A stretch of DNA of 8,888 bases from SHVZ01 sp044223515 (GTDB lineage Bacteria > Pseudomonadota > Alphaproteobacteria > SHVZ01). The notes beneath the pieces were generated by a model. The model was not told the origin of the DNA. It worked only from the letters and a program-made list of their open reading frames with translations, and did no database searches. The translations under genes and the position numbers were made by a program. Shown one piece after another: positions 4,922 to 8,888 of this stretch (position 1 is its first letter; the number at the start of each line of letters is the position of its first letter). The DNA is taken from NCBI GenBank assembly GCA_044223515.1, contig JBGALV010000151.1, forward strand, positions 1 through 8,888, given 5' to 3'.

Positions 4922-6837
4922 GCCCTGGCTTGCGAGGACGCCTGCCCCAAAGCCGCAAGCGCGGTCGCGACGATCGCCTTCGCGTCGAGGCCCGCGTCGG
5001 CGTATTGCCGCTGCGGCGTGTCGTGCTCGACGAACCGGTCGGGCAAGGTCATCGGCCTGACCTTGAGTCCCTGGTCGAGCAGGCCGGACGTAGCCATGTG
5101 CTGCAGCACATGCGCGGCGAAACCGCCGACCGCCCCCTCCTCGATCGTGATCAGAACCTCGTGGTTCCGCGCCAGACGGTGGATCAGGTCGGTGTCGAGC
5201 GGCTTGGCGAAACGGGCATCGGCGACGGTGGTCGAGAGCCCACGCGCCGACAGCTCCTCCGCCGCCGCCATGGCTTCCTGGAGGCGCGCGCCCAGGGACA
5301 GGATGGCGATCCGCGAGCCTTCGCGCAGCACGCGCCCGCGGCCGATCTCCAGCGGCTCCGGATTTTCGGAGCGGGCAGCGCCCGTGCCCTCGCCGCGCGG
5401 ATAGCGCACCGAGGACGGCCGATCGTCGATGGCGACCGAGGTCGCGACCATGCGCTCGAGCTCGGCCTCGTCGGCCGCCGCCATCACGACGAAGTCGGGC
5501 AAGGTCGCGAGATAGGTCACGTCGTAGCTGCCGGCATGGGTCGGCCCGTCGGCGCCGACGAGCCCGGCGCGGTCGATGGCGAAGCGCACGGGCAGCCGCT
5601 GGATCGCCACGTCGTGGACGATCTGGTCGTATGCGCGCTGAAGGAACGTCGAGTAGATCGCGCAGAACGGCTTGATGCCCTCGGTCGCGAGGCCGGCGGC
5701 GAAGGTCACCGCGTGCTGCTCGGCGATGCCGACGTCGAAGGTGCGCAGCGGAAAGCGTTTGGCGAAGAGATCGACGCCGGTGCCGGACGGCATCGCCGCG
5801 GTGATCGCGACGATCGCCGGGTCCTTCGCCGCCTCGCGGATCAGGCTCTCGCCGAAGACCTTGGTATAGGTCGGGGGGCCGGGCTTGGACGCCGCCATCG
5901 CGCCGGTCACGACGTCGAACTTGCCGACCGCGTGGTAGCGCTCCTCCGACTCCTTGGCGAAGGGATGGCCTTTGCCCTTCTGCGTCACCACGTGCAGAAG
6001 CACCGGCTTGCGGGTGTCGGTGTCGCGGAGGTTCTTCAGGATCGGCACCAGATGGTCAAGGTCGTGGCCGTCGACCGGGCCGACATAGTAGAAGCCCATC
6101 TCCTCGAACAGAGTGCCGCCGCCGACGCCGGCGAAGCCGCGCGCGAATTCCTCGGCACGTCGTGCCGCTTCTTCGAGAGGCTTCGGGAAGGCGCGCGCCA
6201 GCTCCTTCATCGCGTCGCGGAAGCCGCGATAGGACTTGGACGAGCTGAGACGCGAGAGATAGCTGCTCATCGCGCCGACCGGCGGCGCGATCGACATCTC
6301 GTTGTCGTTGAGCACGACGATCAGCCGGCGGCCGAGCGCACCGGCGTTGTTCATGGCCTCGTAGGCCATGCCGGCGGAGATCGCGCCGTCGCCGATCACC
6401 GCGATCACGTTGCGCCGCTCGCCCTTGAGGTCGCGCGCCACCGCCATGCCGAGCGCGGCCGAGATCGAGGTCGAGGAGTGCGCGGCGCCGAACGGGTCGT
6501 AGACGCTCTCGGCGCGCTTGGTGAAGCCGGAAAGCCCGCCGCCCTGACGCAGCGTGCGGATGCGGTCTCGCCGCCCCGTAAGAATCTTGTGCGGGTAGGC
6601 CTGATGCCCGACGTCCCAGACGAGGCGGTCGTCCGGCGTCTGGAACACGTGATGGAGCGCGATCGTGAGTTCGACGACGCCGAGGCCGGCGCCGAGATGG
6701 CCGCCGACGCGGCTCACCGCATCTATCGTCTCGTAGCGGAGCTCCTCGGCGAGCTGCTTCAGCTCCGCGGAGCCGAGGCCGCGCAGATCCTTGGGCTCGC
6801 GCACGCGATCGAGGAGCGGTGTCCGGTTCGAAGTCAT
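4918..6837 (-). CDS. dxs: 1-deoxy-D-xylulose-5-phosphate synthase
   Basis: Thiamine-diphosphate enzyme joining pyruvate and glyceraldehyde 3-phosphate to deoxyxylulose 5-phosphate with loss of CO2. This is the first, usually rate-limiting, step of the MEP isoprenoid pathway and also supplies thiamine and pyridoxal precursors. It is full length at 639 residues (numbers from this ATG). N-terminal thiamine-binding domain: H47 in GGHLGAGLG, H78 in WDVGHQAYPHK, HSSTSIS (120-126), and the metal-diphosphate motif GDGAISAGMAYEAMNNAG (149-166). Central transketolase-like domain: catalytic E373 in GIAEQHAVTF, D422 in DRAGLVGADGPTH and H434 after it. The C-terminal domain has the usual EEGAVGGF. An in-frame TTG directly precedes the ATG (at 6840), but ATG with a weak AGAG seven bases upstream is the better start. 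It lies 21 bases after the ispA stop and overlaps tlyA by four bases. Confidence 0.97.
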   Translation of the reverse strand: MTSNRTPLLDRVREPKDLRGLGSAELKQLAEELRYETIDAVSRVGGHLGAGLGVVELTIALHHVFQTPDDRLVWDVGHQAYPHKILTGRRDRIRTLRQGGGLSGFTKRAESVYDPFGAAHSSTSISAALGMAVARDLKGERRNVIAVIGDGAISAGMAYEAMNNAGALGRRLIVVLNDNEMSIAPPVGAMSSYLSRLSSSKSYRGFRDAMKELARAFPKPLEEAARRAEEFARGFAGVGGGTLFEEMGFYYVGPVDGHDLDHLVPILKNLRDTDTRKPVLLHVVTQKGKGHPFAKESEERYHAVGKFDVVTGAMAASKPGPPTYTKVFGESLIREAAKDPAIVAITAAMPSGTGVDLFAKRFPLRTFDVGIAEQHAVTFAAGLATEGIKPFCAIYSTFLQRAYDQIVHDVAIQRLPVRFAIDRAGLVGADGPTHAGSYDVTYLATLPDFVVMAAADEAELERMVATSVAIDDRPSSVRYPRGEGTGAARSENPEPLEIGRGRVLREGSRIAILSLGARLQEAMAAAEELSARGLSTTVADARFAKPLDTDLIHRLARNHEVLITIEEGAVGGFAAHVLQHMATSGLLDQGLKVRPMTLPDRFVEHDTPQRQYADAGLDAKAIVATALAALGQASSQARA

Positions 6838-6858
6838 CAAGCCGCTCTAAGGCGTTGT

Positions 6859-7755
6859 TTAGGCGCGGCGGTCGACGGCGAAGCGGGCCGCAGCCCGCAA
6901 AAGGTCGGCCTTATCCTCGAACAAATCAAGGTGCTCGATCGCCTGCTCGGCCAAGCGCCAAGCCTGGGCGCGGGCACGCTCGAGGCCGAGCACGGAGACG
7001 AAGGTCGCCTTGCCGGCGACCTCGTCCTGCCCGGTCGGCTTCCCGGTCGCCCTGACGTCGCCGGTCGCATCCAGCAGGTCGTCGGCGATCTGGAAAGCCA
7101 GGCCGAGCGAATGGGCGTAGGCGGCCAGCGAGTGGCGCACCGAGGGAGCCGCCTTGCCGAGGATCGCCCCGGCCTCGCAGGAGAAGGCGAAGATTTCGCC
7201 GGTCTTCAGGCGCTGCAGGCGCGTGATCGCCGGAATGTCGAGCGGCTCCTTCTCGGCGAGCAGGTCGAGCATCTGGCCGCCGCACATGCCGCGTGCGCCG
7301 CCTGCCTGTGCCAGCCGACGGACCAGCTCGACCCGGACGACCGGATCCGGATGCGTGTCGACCTCCGCCAGCACCTCGAAGGCCAGCGTCAGCAGCGCGT
7401 CGCCGGCGAGGATCGCGGTCGCCTCGTCGAAGGCCTTGTGCAGGCTCGGGCGGCCGCGGCGGAGATCGCTGTCGTCCATCGCCGGGAGATCGTCATGAAT
7501 GAGCGAGTATCCGTGCAGGAACTCGATCGCCGCGGCGACGCGGAGCCCGCAGCCGCGCGAGACACCGAACAGCTTGGAGCTTTCGAGCGCGAGGAAGGCC
7601 CGCAGCCGCTTGCCGCCGCCCAGCACCGCGTATCGCATCGCCTCGGCGAGCTTGGCTTCGGGCCCGGCCGGTGCCGGCAGCAGATAGTCCATGACGCCGG
7701 CGACCGCCTCGGCGGTCTCGCCGAGCGCAGCGAGGAACTGTTCCTGGCTCGCCAC
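6859..7755 (-). CDS. ispA: Short-chain polyprenyl diphosphate synthase, probably farnesyl diphosphate synthase
   Basis: Cytoplasmic trans-prenyltransferase that condenses isopentenyl diphosphate with allylic diphosphates, yielding farnesyl (C15) diphosphate for quinone, undecaprenyl and other terpenoid routes. The length, 298 residues, is that of E. coli IspA. Visible motifs: GGGKRLR (46-52), first aspartate-rich motif DDLPAMDD (88-95) with the two-residue insertion of bacterial enzymes, and second motif DDLLD (225-229). A tyrosine (Y83) five residues before the first motif is the feature that limits bacterial farnesyl synthases to C15; a geranylgeranyl product cannot be excluded from sequence alone. 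DSDL replaces the more usual DDDL after the first motif. The start is a GTG at 7755, one base after the xseB stop, with no clear ribosome binding site, so translation probably depends on ribosomes finishing xseB. The stop TAA is at 6861-6859. Confidence 0.94.
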   Translation of the reverse strand: MASQEQFLAALGETAEAVAGVMDYLLPAPAGPEAKLAEAMRYAVLGGGKRLRAFLALESSKLFGVSRGCGLRVAAAIEFLHGYSLIHDDLPAMDDSDLRRGRPSLHKAFDEATAILAGDALLTLAFEVLAEVDTHPDPVVRVELVRRLAQAGGARGMCGGQMLDLLAEKEPLDIPAITRLQRLKTGEIFAFSCEAGAILGKAAPSVRHSLAAYAHSLGLAFQIADDLLDATGDVRATGKPTGQDEVAGKATFVSVLGLERARAQAWRLAEQAIEHLDLFEDKADLLRAAARFAVDRRA

Positions 7756-7756
7756 G

Positions 7757-8020
7757 CTACTTGGTGTCGAGCGGCTTGGCGGTGAGCGAGCCGTCCGGCT
7801 GGAGCTGGATCTGCTCGACCTTCATCTGCGCTTCGCGAAGCTTGGCCTCGCAATGGCGCTTGAGCAGCGCGCCGCGCTCGTAGGCGGCGATCGCGTCGTC
7901 CAGCTTGGAACGCCCGGCTTCGAGGCGGCCGACGATCTGCTCGAGCTCGGCGAGGGCGTCCTCGAAGCTGAGCTTGGCGATGTCGGCGGGGATCTGGGCG
8001 GAGTTCTGGGGCGCAGCCAT
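7757..8020 (-). CDS. xseB: Exodeoxyribonuclease VII small subunit
   Basis: Small helical subunit of 87 residues, several copies of which bind the large subunit XseA to form exonuclease VII, which degrades single-stranded DNA from both ends in repair and recombination. Family marks are LSFEDALAELEQIVGRLE (17-34), LDDAIAAYERG (40-50) and HCEAKLREAQMKVE (56-69), forming the expected antiparallel helical hairpin; the C-terminal tail (70-87) is polar and variable. The start is the ATG at 8020, with a weak purine stretch AAGAGA about ten bases before it. It sits 12 bases after the deacetylase-family stop and one base before ispA, the usual place for xseB beside ispA and dxs in proteobacteria. xseA is not in the window. 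Confidence 0.95.
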   Translation of the reverse strand: MAAPQNSAQIPADIAKLSFEDALAELEQIVGRLEAGRSKLDDAIAAYERGALLKRHCEAKLREAQMKVEQIQLQPDGSLTAKPLDTK

Positions 8021-8032
8021 GATGTGCGTCTC

Positions 8033-8888
8033 TTACCTAGATCCCGTGCCCCAGTCCATGAGGGCCTTCACGTGGGCCGCGGTCGAGGCCGCCAGCGCGT
8101 CGAGGTCGTAGCCGCCCTCCAGGCTCGAGACCACCCGGCCCTGGGCATGGCGGTCGGCCAGCCGGCACAACTCCTCGGTGATCCAGACGTAGTCGGCCTC
8201 GTCGAGATTGAGCGATCCCAGCGGATCCAGCCAATGGGCGTCGAACCCGGCCGAGATCATGATCAGGTCGGGGCGGAAGCGGTCGATCGCCGGCAGGATC
8301 TTCTCGCCCATCGCCTGGCGGAACTCCTCCGACCCGGAGAGCGGCGGCAGGGGCGCGTTGATCACGTTGCCGATGCCGGTCTCGTCCGACGCGCCCGTGC
8401 CGGGATAGAGCGGCCACTGATGGGTCGAGGCGAAGAGGATATGGGAATCGTGGTCGAACATGTGCTGGGTGCCGTTGCCATGATGGACGTCGAAGTCGAC
8501 CACGGCGATCCGATCGAGCCCTTGCGCCTTGGCCTCGGCGGCGCCGACCGCGATGTTGTTGAAGAGGCAGAAGCCCATCGCCTGGTCGGCCTCGGCGTGG
8601 TGGCCCGGCGGGCGGACCGCGCAGAAGGCGTGCCTCGCCTCGCCCCGGATCGCGGCCCCGACGGCGGCGCAGACCGCCCCGGCGGCCCGCAAGGCCGCCT
8701 CTCCCGATCCGGCCGAAAGCGTGGTGTCGGCATCGAGGTCCGCGCGCCCGGCATCGGGCACCGCCGCCAGCACCATCTCGACGTAGCCGGCATCGTGCAC
8801 GCGCTCGAGCTGGGACAGTTCCGCCCGCGGTGCCTCGACCCGTTCGAGCGCCGCGAAGGCCGGATCGTCGAGCGCAGCCAGAACCGCC
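8033..8888 (-). CDS. Histone-deacetylase-family zinc amidohydrolase (5' end outside window)
   Basis: Bacterial member of the arginase/deacetylase fold, hydrolysing acetyl-amide bonds; substrates in bacteria include acetylpolyamines and acetylated proteins, and this one cannot be assigned. The frame is open to base 8887, so the GTG at 8800 is internal and perhaps 20-30 N-terminal residues are missing. Numbered from 8800 (255 residues): the charge-relay histidines are H67-H68 in RPPGHHAE. Zinc ligands are D104 and H106 in DFDVHHGNG and D187 in SAGFDAH, and the transition-state tyrosine is Y231 in LEGGYDLD. All catalytic positions are intact. It is the most upstream visible gene of the minus-strand operon, 12 bases before xseB, an arrangement I recall from other alphaproteobacteria. 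A functional link to isoprenoid synthesis is not evident. Confidence 0.93.
   Translation of the reverse strand, partial: AVLAALDDPAFAALERVEAPRAELSQLERVHDAGYVEMVLAAVPDAGRADLDADTTLSAGSGEAALRAAGAVCAAVGAAIRGEARHAFCAVRPPGHHAEADQAMGFCLFNNIAVGAAEAKAQGLDRIAVVDFDVHHGNGTQHMFDHDSHILFASTHQWPLYPGTGASDETGIGNVINAPLPPLSGSEEFRQAMGEKILPAIDRFRPDLIMISAGFDAHWLDPLGSLNLDEADYVWITEELCRLADRHAQGRVVSSLEGGYDLDALAASTAAHVKALMDWGTGSR

Noticed and set aside
4930..7785. A 951-codon open frame on the plus strand, antisense to dxs and ispA
   Set aside because: Its product is a low-complexity run rich in R, A, G, D, H and L with no family motif, and it lies opposite two unmistakable enzymes. Stop codons are rare in that antisense frame because of the strong G/C bias of third codon positions.
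1..8888. Horizontal transfer of the lysR-transporter pair as a genomic island
   Set aside because: Codon use and G+C content of both genes look like those of their neighbours, and there is no tRNA, integrase, transposase or flanking repeat.

Overview
The window is GC-rich (roughly two thirds G+C by eye), densely coding, and reads as chromosomal DNA of an alphaproteobacterium, probably of the Hyphomicrobiales/Rhodospirillales type. The case rests on the closest protein families, on the five-gene order on the minus strand and on the codon use. I cannot name a genus. I see no tRNA, rRNA, insertion sequence, phage gene, CRISPR array or plasmid function.

Left part, plus strand: the window opens inside a gene for a 67-kDa-type signal peptide peptidase SppA, with both catalytic residues visible (1-1262). 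After only 50 bases comes a LysR-family regulator (1313-2224) that appears to have its own promoter and perhaps no leader. A 222-base gap with several inverted repeats follows, then a 553-residue major facilitator transporter of the oxalate/formate antiporter (OFA) family (2447-4108). The regulator resembles those I know beside formate dehydrogenase and OFA genes, so the pair is probably a small-carboxylate uptake or exchange unit (inference). The transporter ends in a very strong rho-independent terminator (4126-4168).

Right part, minus strand, convergent on the left part: a tight gene train reads, in order of transcription, histone-deacetylase-family amidohydrolase (cut by the right edge), xseB, ispA, dxs, tlyA. 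Gaps are 12, 1 and 21 bases, then a 4-base ATGA overlap, so one transcript is very likely; its promoter lies outside the window. Dxs makes deoxyxylulose 5-phosphate, the first intermediate of the MEP isoprenoid pathway, and IspA condenses the resulting C5 units to farnesyl diphosphate for quinones, undecaprenyl carriers and other terpenoids. XseB (exonuclease VII small subunit) and TlyA (rRNA 2'-O-methyltransferase) are housekeeping passengers of this commonly seen arrangement.

I find no clearly new biological system. The items most worth a second look are the extra C-terminal membrane segment of the transporter, which looks like a fused form of a separately encoded small subunit, the cluster of inverted repeats before the transporter, and the apparently leaderless regulator start.
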